Positions 22,441 through 33,719 of a DNA stretch of 64,000 nt are shown here, one piece after another. The notes below the pieces were generated by a model. It saw nothing but the letters and a program-made list of their open reading frames with translations, did no database searches and had not been told where the DNA came from. This DNA comes from Oscheius onirici (Eukaryota; Nematoda; Chromadorea; Rhabditida; Rhabditidae), in assembly GCA_932521025.1 (NCBI GenBank), contig OW051471.1, positions 6,448,001-6,512,000 on the forward strand, read 5' to 3'. Made by a program: the position numbers and the translations under genes. Within the stretch, counting starts at the first letter, position 1. Each line of letters begins with the position of its first letter.

Positions 22441-22699
22441 GAACTGGGATAGAGAAGAATATGAGCACGTGAAAATAGGAACAGGGAGATCACAACTGAA
22501 TTTACACGAAGTGATACAGGGAGAACAGGAGGGAAACATTAGACGAAGGGGACATCGTAAATGGTAAAGAAGGAAAAACCAGATGCCAATGGACAAGGAT
22601 AGAAGAAGAGCGGGAAGGACAAATACATTGCAGAATACAGGGGGTGGACAGAGCGAAAGTGTCGAGAAATTAGAAACAAGAGAGAACAGGGGACACTAG

Positions 22700-22880
22700 A
22701 AACAATTAGGCTTGGGAGGGAGTGAGTTCAAATATAATTTCGGTATTCTTTGGAGGGTCAGGGAGAATGACTGGAGAAACAAAGGAGGAATGAAAGGGAA
22801 ACCACGACTAGGGCTCCGTGACAGAGCGAAGTCATGAATTTCTACTTTAGCTCTGAAACGGCGTTTTTAACCTTGTTACA
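22700..22880 (+). mobile_element. Partial copy R3 of the dispersed repeat
   Basis: Shares GCTTGGGAGGGAGT..GTTCAAATA, TTTGGAGGGTCAGGGAGA and GGCTCCGTGACAGAGCGAAG with the neighbouring copies. It ends TTTAGCTCTGAAACGGCG...AACCTTGT, where the hairpin is degenerate. The 5' end is missing. Confidence 0.7.
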
Positions 22881-23105
22881 TTGTATTTCGCAACTCAGAA
22901 ACTATTTCCCTGACTTCCCGAACAAGTTATGGAAATGCACTCGTCGGAAACTGATTAAAATGTACCGTATAATCTTGTGTCTTTAATCCCCCTCGTTTTA
23001 TTTGGATAGTTTTAGAGTGTTTTGAAAAATTGGACCCCAAAATTGGAGAAAATGTTTTGTCTCTCGTTAGAGTCTGTTTCCTCAACAAACCGAAGCAGTC
23101 ATCAG

Positions 23106-23359
23106 ATGTACGTCTCTCATCTCTGTCTCCTTTTCTCGATTCTCTTCAGCTTTGTTCTATGTGAAAACGCAAAAAATAAGCTACCCGAATGGCTACGCGA
23201 AGGAAAACCAGACTATTTTGTAAGTTTATTAGCGAAAATGGTTAAAATACAGTTTTGAAGGACTGCATGCAGGACTGTACTCTTGATAAGGCTTGGTTCC
23301 AAAACCTCGAGTGCCAAGTTGAGTGCACTTGGTGCTGTGCTGCATTCTGGACCTGGTAG
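23106..23359 (+). CDS. Secreted cysteine-rich peptide
   Basis: Two exons (23106-23219, 23261-23359) give about 70 residues. A strong signal peptide (LCLLFSILFSFVLC) is followed by a short linker and then a block with six cysteines in the pattern C-x3-C ... C-x3-C-x2-C-C. The nearer CAG acceptor (23253) would stop the frame at once; the acceptor TTTTGAAG eight bases later opens the cysteine-rich frame, which is why I chose it. C-x3-C pairs on two helices occur in small disulfide hairpin folds, but I cannot assign a family or function. The frame is open upstream of the ATG, so a longer N-terminus is possible. Confidence 0.5.
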
Positions 23360-25906
23360 TGTACAGTTTTTTCACGATAAATAAATCTAGAAACGTTCCT
23401 GTCTTATTGCGATAACAAGCTTCGCAACGCCCTTCTATGAACATGCTGGTATTTTACAGGACGCGCCTATCAACCACATTCGCAGTCATATTTCAGTATA
23501 TTCGCAGTCATAGTGATTGAGATCTGAGCTCTGCAAAGATGCAGAACATGTTTTTCCAAATGCCCGAGGAGAATAATTAGTCGGACTGTTGTGTAATGGT
23601 TTGCTCTCGTTCATTAGCATATTTGAAGGTTGGCAACACAAAGAACCGATTCGAATTGGTCTGAATACCGAAATGAGAAAACCTGTCGTCGCCAGGGGAC
23701 TCGTAATTTCGCGATTTGTCTTTCGATTTGCATCTCAATTTGAACCGGCTCCTTCCAGCCAGCTGCGACCCTGACCCCCTGTTGTCAGCTGATATTTTGG
23801 TTCGTATCCTACTGTTTGCTCCCCTCACGTCTCGCGTGTATCAGAAGCCAAGTTACGCCATATCCAAAAAGAGGCCGCCATAGTCAAGAGGCGTAATCTA
23901 CCGTAATCCAGAGTCTTGAGAAAACTTTGACGCCTATGATCCGCTGTTGCGTCGAGTGGGAATACAACCAAGGAAGAAATAGCCTTGAAGAATATCTTTT
24001 TTGTCTCTTGAAAAAGACTCGACTCGACCCTCAACCGCACTGCAATTATTGTTCCCGCGATTGCGTCAGTCGTTTAGAATACGCTCCCTCTGAAAAACAC
24101 TTGTGACCCGATTAGGTCGTCTGTTCGTATTGTATTCGCTTTCTGAGGACATTCTCCTCTCTTTATGACCCATTACCTCTTTGCTCTCAAAAACTGTTCC
24201 TTTTGATTCGCCGAACTCGTTAAATTTTCATGTCTTTTCTGTTCCGAACCGTTTCCCTCTTTTCGGGTGTTCCGCAACAGCTGTCAGCTGTAATTTCGAA
24301 CTCTTGTGAATAGAACTAATCCCGTAATTGGGAAGACCATATGGGAAGCCACAGGAGGATTAGTCCCAAGAAGGTTGCGTGAACTCTCGATCTGACTTAA
24401 TTGAGTGGAGAAGGAAGAGACCCTGTCAGTGGCCGTATTTGTGCCCTCAGCAGGTTGTCAGCCGGCTCAGTTTTATCTCGACGACCCTTCGATTAGTCTG
24501 TTTGTTCATCGGAAGCTCTGGGTGGCACCCTGAGATTATCCTTCTGACGGTCCGTAAATGCTCCAAGTTGTGCCATTGGTTGGTTGTAAAGACTGGAGGG
24601 AACTGACACACATGTGCTGATGGTAGTCATAAATTAGAAGAGGGAACTTGATGGGATAGATCCTCGGGTTACAATTGAGAGACGATCATCTTCAAGTGCC
24701 ACCCGGCCCTCTAATACAGCCATCAATCGTCGCATTGTCCTCTCGTATCAGACGCAACCGATGACATGCCCGATAACCTTGTTCGGCGTCTTTTCCTTAC
24801 TCACTGACCGTGGGCTCATTCTTGCGTAAGCGACTCTTCCTTTTTTACGATAGCTGAAGATGATCAGTTGGTCAAGAGTCGGGAGGAGTCAAAGAGCGGC
24901 CGATGGTATCGCTGTTTAGCGATTCGTCAGCAGGCAGCCAGTGGGAATCCAACTGACATTATCAGAAACAAACGCCCTCTCCGAATTAGCAGAACTGTAG
25001 GTCTCTTCGAGTGACTTTCTCGTCTTGTTCAATTCAAAATAAGTCTAGACATCGTCCATGTCCTCATTTTCCACACAATTTTCCCCTTTTCCAAACTAAT
25101 AACTCGATAAAAACCTCTCCCCATCTCAAACTGGTAAAAAACTAGACGTTCGACCTTCGATCAAATGTCGTCTGTTCGTATCACAATTACCCCCGGAAAA
25201 ACAGATTCATAATAGCCCGGCTGTCGTCCCACAAAAACAGAAACCGGGAACAGATCTCTTTCAGTTTCCCTTCTCTCAATTAACCCCCGACGTCTTTTAT
25301 TAACTGCCTGGGTGGTGCTCCACACAGGGCGGGGCGATTCGCCTCTACCTAAAAAGACTAGCATACCAAGGGATCGCTTGGACTAATTCCTTCTCATACC
25401 AATCGACTGCTTCTTTTCTTGACTTTCTTCTCGTTTCAAAAAAGTTATCTTCGCCGCCATCGCTGGAACATCTCATAATTACTCTTTCGACACATTCAAG
25501 TGGTCGAGAACCTCTACTTTTTCGTAAAGTTTCTTCGACTGTCCTTCATCGAATTCCTAACCACCCGCTGGTCATTTACCGCACACTGTTGAAACCTGTC
25601 ATCGTCGCGTGCTGCCATCCTTTCAAATCCAATCTCTTCCTCAAATCTCAGTCGTTTTCCTTCCTAAAAGCCAGCTAGATGTTCTTGTTTGAGTTTCTGC
25701 CAAAAGACTGGAGAGAGACACATCGCTCTAATCATATTATCCCATCCACTCGTCTTTCGACCTCCCTTTTCGGATGAATGCTTTTTCGAAGACTGTAAAC
25801 CCGTAAAAGCCTGCCGTCTTTTGAACAGTCCTTGGGCAAACACATCTGCAGGAAGTGAGACCTCTTTCAAAGAAAACTCTTTCTTCTTTCGTACAGCCAC
25901 TTTCAG
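23360..25906. other. Intergenic region
   Basis: About 2.5 kb with no frame I can defend as a gene. There is a short direct repeat near 23482-23515 (CGCAGTCATA twice). Much of it should be promoter for the RING gene. Confidence 0.4.
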
Positions 25907-27730
25907 ATGGCCGACACATCAGCTGGTCGTCTTGTATCGTTTTTGGTCGAAGGAGAGGATGTCGTGTCGTGTGAGGTTTGTATGGAGCCATTCGAAGGAA
26001 CTAGAAGACCGCCAAAGTTGCTACCATGTGGACACAACTTTTGTGAGAAATGTCTCTTTACCATTTGTTGCAATCAGGAGGTAGCAGTACTTTAATATCT
26101 AAAAACAATTATGACTTCTAGCTTTGTTTCGCGGATGCGATAAATTGTCCCACATGTCGTTCTTCGGTCGATATTTTGATCGCAAAGAACGCACCAACAA
26201 ACTACGACCTATGCAGTGAGTTTCCATTTGTTCAACAACCCGAACAATTTCCAGAGGTGTTGGAATCTGTACAGAGAGGCATGGAAATGGCTAACATCAC
26301 AGTTATCCAAGTGGCAGCTCAGCCCAAAAATGAATATTCTCCTCCTCTGAGACTTCTTGCCCAGAAGAGCTGTGCTTTACGTCACAAGAAATGCTCGGAT
26401 TGTCGAAGAAAACTTCCCTCCAAGACGCTTGTCAAAACTTCACGGTTTTGTGAACTCTGCAATACACTCGCTACAATGGTAGACTCTTTTCCAATTTTTA
26501 ATGATCATGCTCAGAAGTTCACTTGTCTGGAATGTTGTATCAACCGTCATAATGGCCACACCTTGGTGACAGTTCGAGACTTGGAATCAAACCAGCTCAA
26601 AGCCGTCTCCGAGCTACGAGAGGCCAGACGAAAACTCATCGAGACGTCCGAAGCCTTCGACAGACGACTCGTTCAAGTCGGTCTGCAGGGGCATGCAGCT
26701 TCCGTGGCATCTCAAAAGAAGAACGTTTTCCAAGAGTTGTTGGAGAACAATTCGGAAACTATGAGGAAGTTGGAAGCTGCTAGACTGGTCAGTGGAGCAG
26801 GTCTGAGGAATTTGAGAAGCGAACAAGTCCACGATCTGTCCAGACTGACAAAGCTCAGTTCGGTCTTGGAGAAAACAATTGTTGTGGAGAGACAATCGGA
26901 TAAACCTAGCAAAAACAGTCAGTAATTGAAAATATTCACGCAATGCTATACACTTCAGACGCTGTTTTTCGGCAATCACGATTGACTCTTCGGTCAGACG
27001 ATTCTCTGGCCAGAGAAGTTCTGACCAATCTGCTCTGTGTTCTACCAAACAACACTCTGAGCGAGACTCTCTCCATGTTCGTCCGGTCGTGTTCTCCCAA
27101 AGACACTGTGGAGGAAAGGAAGACTATTTATTTCCATTGTGCCAAGATCATTACCGAGATTCTTAACGGGTAAATAGAAGCGATGGCCAGTAGCAATGTG
27201 TTTCAGAGGGATTCGAGTGGAAGACGTGTGTCTGGTTGCGGAAGCTCTCCTCAATTGTTTCTATCAACTCAATCTTTTGTCAAGGAAACGAAACGAGAAG
27301 GGAAAAACGAGTCGATCGAACATTTGGAAACTAGTCCAATACTCCTACTCACTCGTAATGGGCATCGTCACCAAGGTTTCGTGTGTTTTGAGAAGAAACA
27401 AACAGTTTTTAGGCGTATCCAGCATTTCATCCAGACCGAGTCGAGATCATCGACGACTTGGCCTTTCTCTGCCACTCCTTCAGCGACGTCTGTGATCAGG
27501 CTACCATCGCTCTGATAACAATCGAAGCAGCTCGTGCTCGATGTGCCGAAAGTCGTCTTTCTCCGGAAGATCAGAAACGAACAATGGAACGTCTGTCTCT
27601 TATCGACGATCATTTGGTAGAGTTGAGGAGGATCCAGCGACTGTCCGATCTCCGCTCTAAAACGACTACCCGATCCACTGGAGCTGTCAAATCTTTTTGG
27701 CGAAGATTGTTCAAACGGCAAAAACAATAG
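25907..27730 (+). CDS. RING-finger protein with B-box-like zinc motif and coiled coil (probable E3 ubiquitin ligase)
   Basis: Five exons (25907-26080, 26122-26917, 26959-27169, 27207-27354, 27413-27730) give 548 residues. The N-terminal RING is complete across intron 1: CEVCMEPF, CGHNFCEKC, then CPTC. A second Cys/His cluster (CALRHKKCSDC, CELC, CLECCINRHNGH) resembles a B-box. It is followed by a helical stretch (LKAVSELREARRKLIETSEAF onwards) like the coiled coil of TRIM proteins. The C-terminal 230 residues are helical and end with a very basic tail (FWRRLFKRQKQ). No NHL, SPRY or MATH domain is seen. RING domains recruit ubiquitin-charged E2 enzymes; the substrate is unknown. Confidence 0.85.
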
Positions 27731-27847
27731 CTAATAAAGAATGAATCGATTGAGACATGTTTTGACGGACTGGTCACCCCCAGGTGTTCCACGAACCGGC
27801 TTCTCTCGTCGTCGCTGCGAAATGTCTTATCAAGAGATCTCGTTGGC

Positions 27848-28616
27848 ATGCTCCTCCTTCTCGTCCTCTTTCCTCTATTAGCACTATCAGCACCTCCTTT
27901 CCTCTTTCCTCATGGCTATTTCGACAGTAACAAGCTCAAACCATTCGACGCCATCTATCTCAATCTCATGGCTGCGTCGAATGTAGAATATGGCGGCACA
28001 ACAGTCGAGGCGAGACTTTCCCTTCTTCTGTAGAGGATTCACTTTTTAGGAACTAGACGGTCTGGATGCAAGCAGAAAGGTGATTCCACGTCCAGGAGAA
28101 CTAGAAAGGAAAAGAGAGGAAGACGACGGAACACTGGACAGAAGACCTATTCAGCTAGGTACCAGTTCTGGAGTAGTTTTCTTTATAGATAAAAAGGTCC
28201 TGTAAATGAGGCAGAAACTCAAAGAATAGCTCCGAAGAACCCTTTTTCGAAGTATCGTCTACTGAGTTATAGTAAGGTTGTTTCGTATCAGTTGATAGAA
28301 GGAAATTGCAGAAGACGAACCGATGGAAGAGGAGAATCCCTTCGAAGAAATCGCCACTCGGGCTCCTCCTCGGTCGAGGAATGACTTCCAGAGACTTAGA
28401 AAGCAGTTGAGAAAGGACAAAAGAAAGAAGAAGACGAGACGATTAGACAAGAAACAAATCTCAAATAAGCTCCGTGATCGTGTGACTACCACTATCGTGC
28501 CACCGACACTCATTCCTCATCCCAAGATCAGAAGATTGCCGAACAACCCATACAATGCTTTAGATATTAGCAAACCAAACATTGTCCCTCTACCCGTACC
28601 ACCCGAATTAGCATGA
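27848..28616 (+). CDS. Secreted basic protein of unknown function, with a GC-AG intron
   Basis: Four exons (27848-28009, 28050-28158, 28230-28271, 28312-28616) give 205 residues. The start is a clear signal peptide (LLLLVLFPLLALSAPP). The first intron begins with GC (GAG|GCGAGA) instead of GT; both flanking frames join exactly. Exon 3 is only 42 bases. The mature protein has dibasic sites (RRP, KRKKKTRR) and a Pro-rich end, but no cysteine framework. I recognise no family. It starts 117 bases after the RING gene on the same strand, so co-transcription is possible. Confidence 0.6.
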
Positions 28617-28703
28617 AATTATTTTGAGTATTTTTATAAGAAAACATTTAATCAGACTCACACACTTAACAATAACAAGAAAACTAAATGGTTATTGAAC
28701 AAC

Positions 28704-30924
28704 CTATTTGGCACCGACAAGAGCCTTCAAAAACAAGTTCTTCTCGTCCTGAGACGAAAAGACTAAGAGATCGGAAAGGAAGACGACAATCGGATCCAGA
28801 CCATCGCTGCGAAGATGTCTGAGCATCATCCGTTCTTCTCCCAAAAGAGACTCTTCTGAAGATGCTCCCAGGCCCAGTTCAAGCGTCTTCTTCCGCTGTT
28901 TCCAGTCGAACAGAATCACCGGTCGCAATTTGGAGTCCTTATTCCAGGTGGCAGTCGGAGTGAAGCGTTTATTCTAGAATCCAGCTAATGAGGAAAGATT
29001 AGAGGTAAACCTGATCTAGAGAAACTGCAGCGTTCCAAAAATAACCTCGATCGTCGACTACATTCAGATTAATGTGAGTTTTTGGAGCGAGAAGGAACAA
29101 TCCATGGGTGAATAAGAGTTCATAACAACTATTCGCACTGTTACCGTACCTAGCCATCAAAATATATTGAACCTGAAATTGGAGGCAATTTTGAAACTTT
29201 CATGATCTTACTGCCTCTTGAGAGGAAAGAACATCACCAAAAGTTTCTTTCGATATTCTTGGTCCTTTATAGCTGTTTCCATACTTTTGGAGGATACTGG
29301 TTTGAACCTGGAGCAACTTCTGAGCACTGGCTACTTTATAGGGCTGGTTTCTAAAATGGGCAACGTGAAATAGATATCGGCAAAATACCTGGATGATTTC
29401 ATCAGAGCGTCAATGAAATTTTTGTTGAGAACCGTTTCTCCCAAACTCTGCGACAGCTTGTCGAAAACAGCCAGCGTATGTATAGCCTGTAGCCATGCAT
29501 CTTGAGATGGAGCCATAAGTAGAGCATTGGGTTTCTGGAGCCTCTGCACAAGAACCTCTGCAATTGGCTCAGATCCCTAAATCAGTGTACAAAATAGTAG
29601 AAAGGGACAAACCTGAACATTCATACTGGCAAAAGATTTGCAAACGACTGCAATTTGTTTCATTTTCAGTTTTTGGAAGTCCTCCATGTGTCCTTTTACC
29701 CACGTGAGCAGTCTTGCCCACAGATCTTTGTGATCTAGCCGGAGTCTGAAAGCTAGTTTTTGAAAGAGAATTTTCAACGAAAACCTCGTAAAAGAATCCA
29801 AGAGCGAAACAGCAGCAAACCAATCGAGATGGATAATTTCAACACGAAGATCTTCCGAAATCTTTCTGAGAAGTCTGGCATCGTAAATTTTCATAAAAGA
29901 CGCAGCATGAGCCAGAGTCACGATTTGATTGATAGAAATCGGCTCCTTTTGACTGAAGTAAAGTTTCCTATGAAAAAGACCAATAAACACCTTGTGATAT
30001 TGTGGATAGCTGGGGCAATAATTCTTGGCTCTCGGAGTCCCTGAGCACAAAAATACCTATAAGAAGAAGAAATGACCCGAACAACGCAACTAACTTCAAC
30101 AATGCAATAGATTCACCACAATTCATCTCTACAACGAGTTCTTTAGTTCGTTCCAGCAGTTTTAATTTCAAATTTGGAAATCCAGCAAGCTTCACATGGG
30201 TAAACGATAGTAACAAGAGCGGGATGGTGAATTGGCTAAAATAAGGCATATGACCTTAACGAAAAATCTGACCTGCATTCTGCTAGCAGGACATTTGTGA
30301 AAATTTCTATGACTTTGGGAGGAATATTAAATTCCGAGTTGCTTGCTTGTGAGAGGCATTCGAGGATCATACGAGAGTTTAAAAGTCCGATATTGTTCGA
30401 TTCTGACAACAGTAATCTATGTGAATAACAGTATTACCTTGAATTTTTGTCAGAAACTCCTCGATTAACTTGTGTTTCTTATCCCCAGTCTTCAAAAGAT
30501 AGGTAATTGAACCGACACACAAGTCTGTATTCTCTTGATTGACTCGACTGAAACATAGACAATCTACTGAATGATTTCAAGCAAACCTCTGTAGCAGCTT
30601 CATGCATTTGTGTCTCAGCTCCAAGCCTTCATCCGTAGAAGCAGCCTGTAAAAGACTGAAGAAAGTCTCGGTCGCCAGTGGTGCATTAGCATCCTGTAAG
30701 TAGGCACTTCGTATGGAGAAAAATGCATGTACCTTTAGAACGACGTTAACTTCCTCAATTACTTGCAGTAGCGATTTCGGGACAATTCTAGTCGGTATAG
30801 GATCTTTTTGAATTTCTTGCACAAGACTTGTCCAAGGATCTTTGGAAGAAGAAGCTGCTTCGGTAGAAAACAGCACAGATCTTCGAAGGAATGGCCTTCC
30901 CAGAACTTTCAAAGATTGTAACAT
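28704..30924 (-). CDS. FASTKD-like mitochondrial RNA-handling protein (RAP-domain-like C-terminus)
   Basis: Ten exons (30924-30733, 30693-30587, 30547-30438, 30402-30273, 30235-30117, 30040-29613, 29576-29389, 29350-29212, 29172-29011, 28973-28704) give 614 residues. The start (MLQSLKVLGRPFLRRSVLFST) looks like a mitochondrial presequence. The middle is all helical, like the FAST repeats. The end (RPVILFDWKQRKKTLELG ... MMLRHLRSDGLDPIVVFLSDL) follows the layout of a RAP domain. FASTK proteins act in mitochondrial RNA processing. Similarity is by pattern only. Exon 5 to 6 uses a donor at TGTG|GTGAATC because only it keeps frame. It starts 116 bases after the RRP41 gene, as in an operon, with TTTCAGG directly before the ATG. 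Confidence 0.6.
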
Positions 30925-31039
30925 CCTGAAAGTCTCAGCTTCATACAAAAAGTGATGAAGCAAAAACGGGAATCCGCTTAGACAGAAAATTGTTACAGAA
31001 AACCATGTTCACAACAAAAATAATTGCAAGATAATTTGT

Positions 31040-31909
31040 TCACAACAGAGCTGCAGATGAAGCTAGATGACTTCGGATCGCAGCGTGAAGACATTCGTGG
31101 ACACTAGCGGCAACTTCTTTGGATTCCGACATCAATGGAGACAAGTTATCGACGTGCACACGATTTTGCAATTCCACAAGGACTACTTCGTTTTTTCCTG
31201 ATACGGTAGCAATCTAAACACAAATTTGTGGTTTACATGGTGAACCAAGATTAACTGTTAGTCGCGGAAGAAGGTCGTTTTCTTCGCGAGAAGTAATGTC
31301 AACCACAGAAGTACCATCGACCATAGTACATGTGACTCCTGAGACGAGTCCCTTCATTGGAATACCAGCATCAGCCAAAGCCAACGATGCCGCGTTTACA
31401 CAAGCAGCAAGTTGAGATCCGTCGGCCTGAAAAACCGTAACATAAAAATACACTCGAATACCTGTATGACTTCGCAGAAAACATCTATCTGTGCTCTCGG
31501 GAAAAGCTCAGTCAGAATAACTGATTCGAACGCCTTTTCGAGAAGACGAGCGCATTCATTGGATTTACGATCTCCTCTCGGACGATTCTTTCGTTCAAGT
31601 CCTGAAAAGGTAGCACTGCTGAAAACAAAAATTTAGAAACAACTGACATATTCTAACCTGTACTGGCAATTAATGACTACTCGGTCTTCCATCTGCCACG
31701 ACCTTTTTCCTTCATGGGGTCCGTAGACAGCACACAACACCTGCAAAAACTTTTTAATGTAAAAAAAGCTAGTTTACCTTAGTGTTGCCTTGCTCAATAT
31801 AAGCCGAACCTTCAGCCTGCTGATAGACTCCGAGTCGGCAATTGATATTTCGAATTTGATTGGGTCGTCGACCATCGGTTCGGAAGCCGTGCTCAGAAAT
31901 TACATTCAT
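31040..31909 (-). CDS. exos-4.1: Exosome complex component RRP41 (EXOSC4)
   Basis: Five exons (31909-31778, 31740-31658, 31618-31462, 31426-31256, 31213-31040) give 238 residues, normal for the family. It is an RNase PH-type ring subunit of the RNA exosome, which degrades and trims RNA 3' ends in nucleus and cytoplasm; in animals the subunit is structural. Signatures: RTDGRRPNQIRNINCRLGVY, AYIEQGNTKVLCAVYGPHE, RLLEKAFESVILTELFPRAQ, and ADGSQLAACVNAASLALADAGIPM. The start is the ATG at 31909 directly after TTCGTAG, a possible trans-splice site. It lies 121 bases downstream of the small TIM gene. Confidence 0.93.
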
Positions 31910-32029
31910 CTACGAACCGAATAGTTATATAGCAACAACAAGGATATTTAGAAGATAATACTGAAGTAATCTACAAGTACATGAAAGAAAAGTTTAACTG
32001 GCGAGAAAAAAACTACAAGATGGATGTTT

Positions 32030-32449
32030 TCATGACGGAGATTCAGCTACGGATGGTGGCGGTTCCGTTATTGCTTCCGGCTTTGTGATTGCTTCTGTTG
32101 GCGTCTGTTGTCCTTGTTTGAATAAAACTTTAGGCGCCTGCTCGCCGAATACGAGCATCAATCGACGATTGACGCGCATATACTTGTCAATGCCTGAACA
32201 TCTTTGATCACAATAAAAGAAAATTAAGGCCTACACTCTGATACGCATTTTTCTTCTTCTCCTGCTAAAAAGTGGGTGTTGTAACTTCGCACACAAGCTT
32301 GAAAACACTTTTCTGTCAGAGTATCTAAACCGAAAATTGGGGCGTGAAGGTCGAGAAAACTTGCTGTAGACGGTGAGAAAATCCCTTAGCTGAAAATGAA
32401 AAACTATGCAATGATATTTAAAATCATCTACCTGCTGTACATCTGTCAT
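32030..32449 (-). CDS. Small TIM chaperone (TIM9/TIM10 type), one frame inconsistency
   Basis: Exons 32449-32432, 32389-32361, 32324-32235 and 32193-32030. The protein begins [16 protein letters not shown] and continues [10 protein letters not shown] then [19 protein letters not shown], the twin C-x3-C motif of small TIMs, which escort carrier proteins through the mitochondrial intermembrane space. The spacing and the YxK-LTEKCF block fit TIM9-like members. The C-terminal tail of about 40 residues is Pro/Thr/Glu-rich and longer than usual. The lengths sum to one base too many at the join of exons 2 and 3 (32361/32324), so either the splice site differs from mine or there is a sequence error. 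First gene of a presumed minus-strand operon. Confidence 0.75.
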
Positions 32450-32707
32450 TGACTGAAGACGCTTCTGATCGTTTTTCGATCTAGAATTTTATTTAGTTTG
32501 CTACATAAAATACAGGGGAAGCAAGAAAAAAAGCAGAGGGCGAATGACAGTTGAGAAAGTCGGAATTTGAAAAAATCTCACACCCGAAATTCGCGCCAAT
32601 AAATTAGTTGGGCGCGAATAGGGTGCGTCCAAATTTCGTCTTCTTTGGCAATCTTTTTGCTTCACTGTTGTTTCTCCCAATGAATTTAAAAAATATATAA
32701 TTTCAGG

Positions 32708-33664
32708 ATGACAAAGAAGGTCACTGAATTTGCAGGAACTTGTTTGACGATGTGTTCTTCTTCTGAAGTAGCGTTTCGGATAAGCAACGGACTCGTGCAT
32801 ACTTTGGAATGTTCTGACGACACTGGCTCACAAAAACATCTACCGGACCCTCGGAAGATGATCAAAGAATATTCTCGCTCCGCAGCAGGACGGAACTTTC
32901 TCATGAAAGAAGAGCTGCGACCAGAAAGTGTGTTGGAAGACACTGTCGATTACCTTCTCCAACTTTTTCACTCTTTGAAAAAAGAGAAGCTGGATGTAGT
33001 CTACGGATTCGTCGTCGATAGATTGAGAGCTGTGCGACAGGATATGGTTGTCCAACGACTCGATCCTAAAACTTTATTGGAAAAGATGCTGCCATTTTTT
33101 GTGGAATCCGAGTACCTGTGCCGAACCACTACATGCTCTTCTTACGATTGGAAGCTACACACGACACAAATGGAAGACTGCTTTTCAACGTGGAGCACGT
33201 GTTTGGAAGCGGAGAACAAGTTCGGCCAAGACATTCTCTTCATGCATTTCTTCCGCAGCTACAAAGATGAAAAAAAGATGATCAAACTTTTGCCATATTT
33301 CAAAGATGCTCGGCGGTCAACTGTCTTACAAATCTATTCGTCTCTGGTCGCATCCAACTACGTCCGATTTTTCCGTCTTCTAAGTCAACTGGACTCTCCT
33401 CTTCTGAAGCAATCGATGTCACAACTAGCCCACGACGTCCGACTCCATTCTTTATACACAGTTTCACTTGCTTACAAGTCTCGAGGCGCCACCTTACCTG
33501 TATCCCATATCCAGAGCGGCCTCCATTTGTCCTCATCTCCTGACTCCATCCCAATTTTATCACATTTTTTTCCTATAGAAAACAATTGTGTTTGCATCAA
33601 TTCTTTCGACAATTCCAAAAAGATTCCGCCAATTGTAGATTTCCTCCTTTTTAAATCCCTGTGA
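32708..33664 (+). CDS. SAC3/GANP-domain protein (SAC3D1-like)
   Basis: A single-exon frame of 318 residues. The start GTCLTMCSSSEVAFR corresponds to the G-x-C-x-x-M-C-P-x-x-E block of the SAC3/GANP family, and DPRKMIKEYSRSAAGRNFLMKEELRPESVLEDTVDYLL to its next conserved block. The helical remainder (LDVVYGFVVDRLRAVRQDM ...) fits too. SAC3/GANP proteins act in mRNA export complexes; the short form SAC3D1 is linked to centrosomes and spindle. It is probably the first gene of an operon with PWP1, whose ATG is 56 bases after this stop. It is divergent from the small TIM gene, 258 bases between starts. Confidence 0.85.
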   Translation: MTKKVTEFAGTCLTMCSSSEVAFRISNGLVHTLECSDDTGSQKHLPDPRKMIKEYSRSAAGRNFLMKEELRPESVLEDTVDYLLQLFHSLKKEKLDVVYGFVVDRLRAVRQDMVVQRLDPKTLLEKMLPFFVESEYLCRTTTCSSYDWKLHTTQMEDCFSTWSTCLEAENKFGQDILFMHFFRSYKDEKKMIKLLPYFKDARRSTVLQIYSSLVASNYVRFFRLLSQLDSPLLKQSMSQLAHDVRLHSLYTVSLAYKSRGATLPVSHIQSGLHLSSSPDSIPILSHFFPIENNCVCINSFDNSKKIPPIVDFLLFKSL

Positions 33665-33719
33665 TACATTCTTTTCGATCTCTTTTTGTGAATATCAGTC
33701 TTATAAGTAAATTTTCAGA

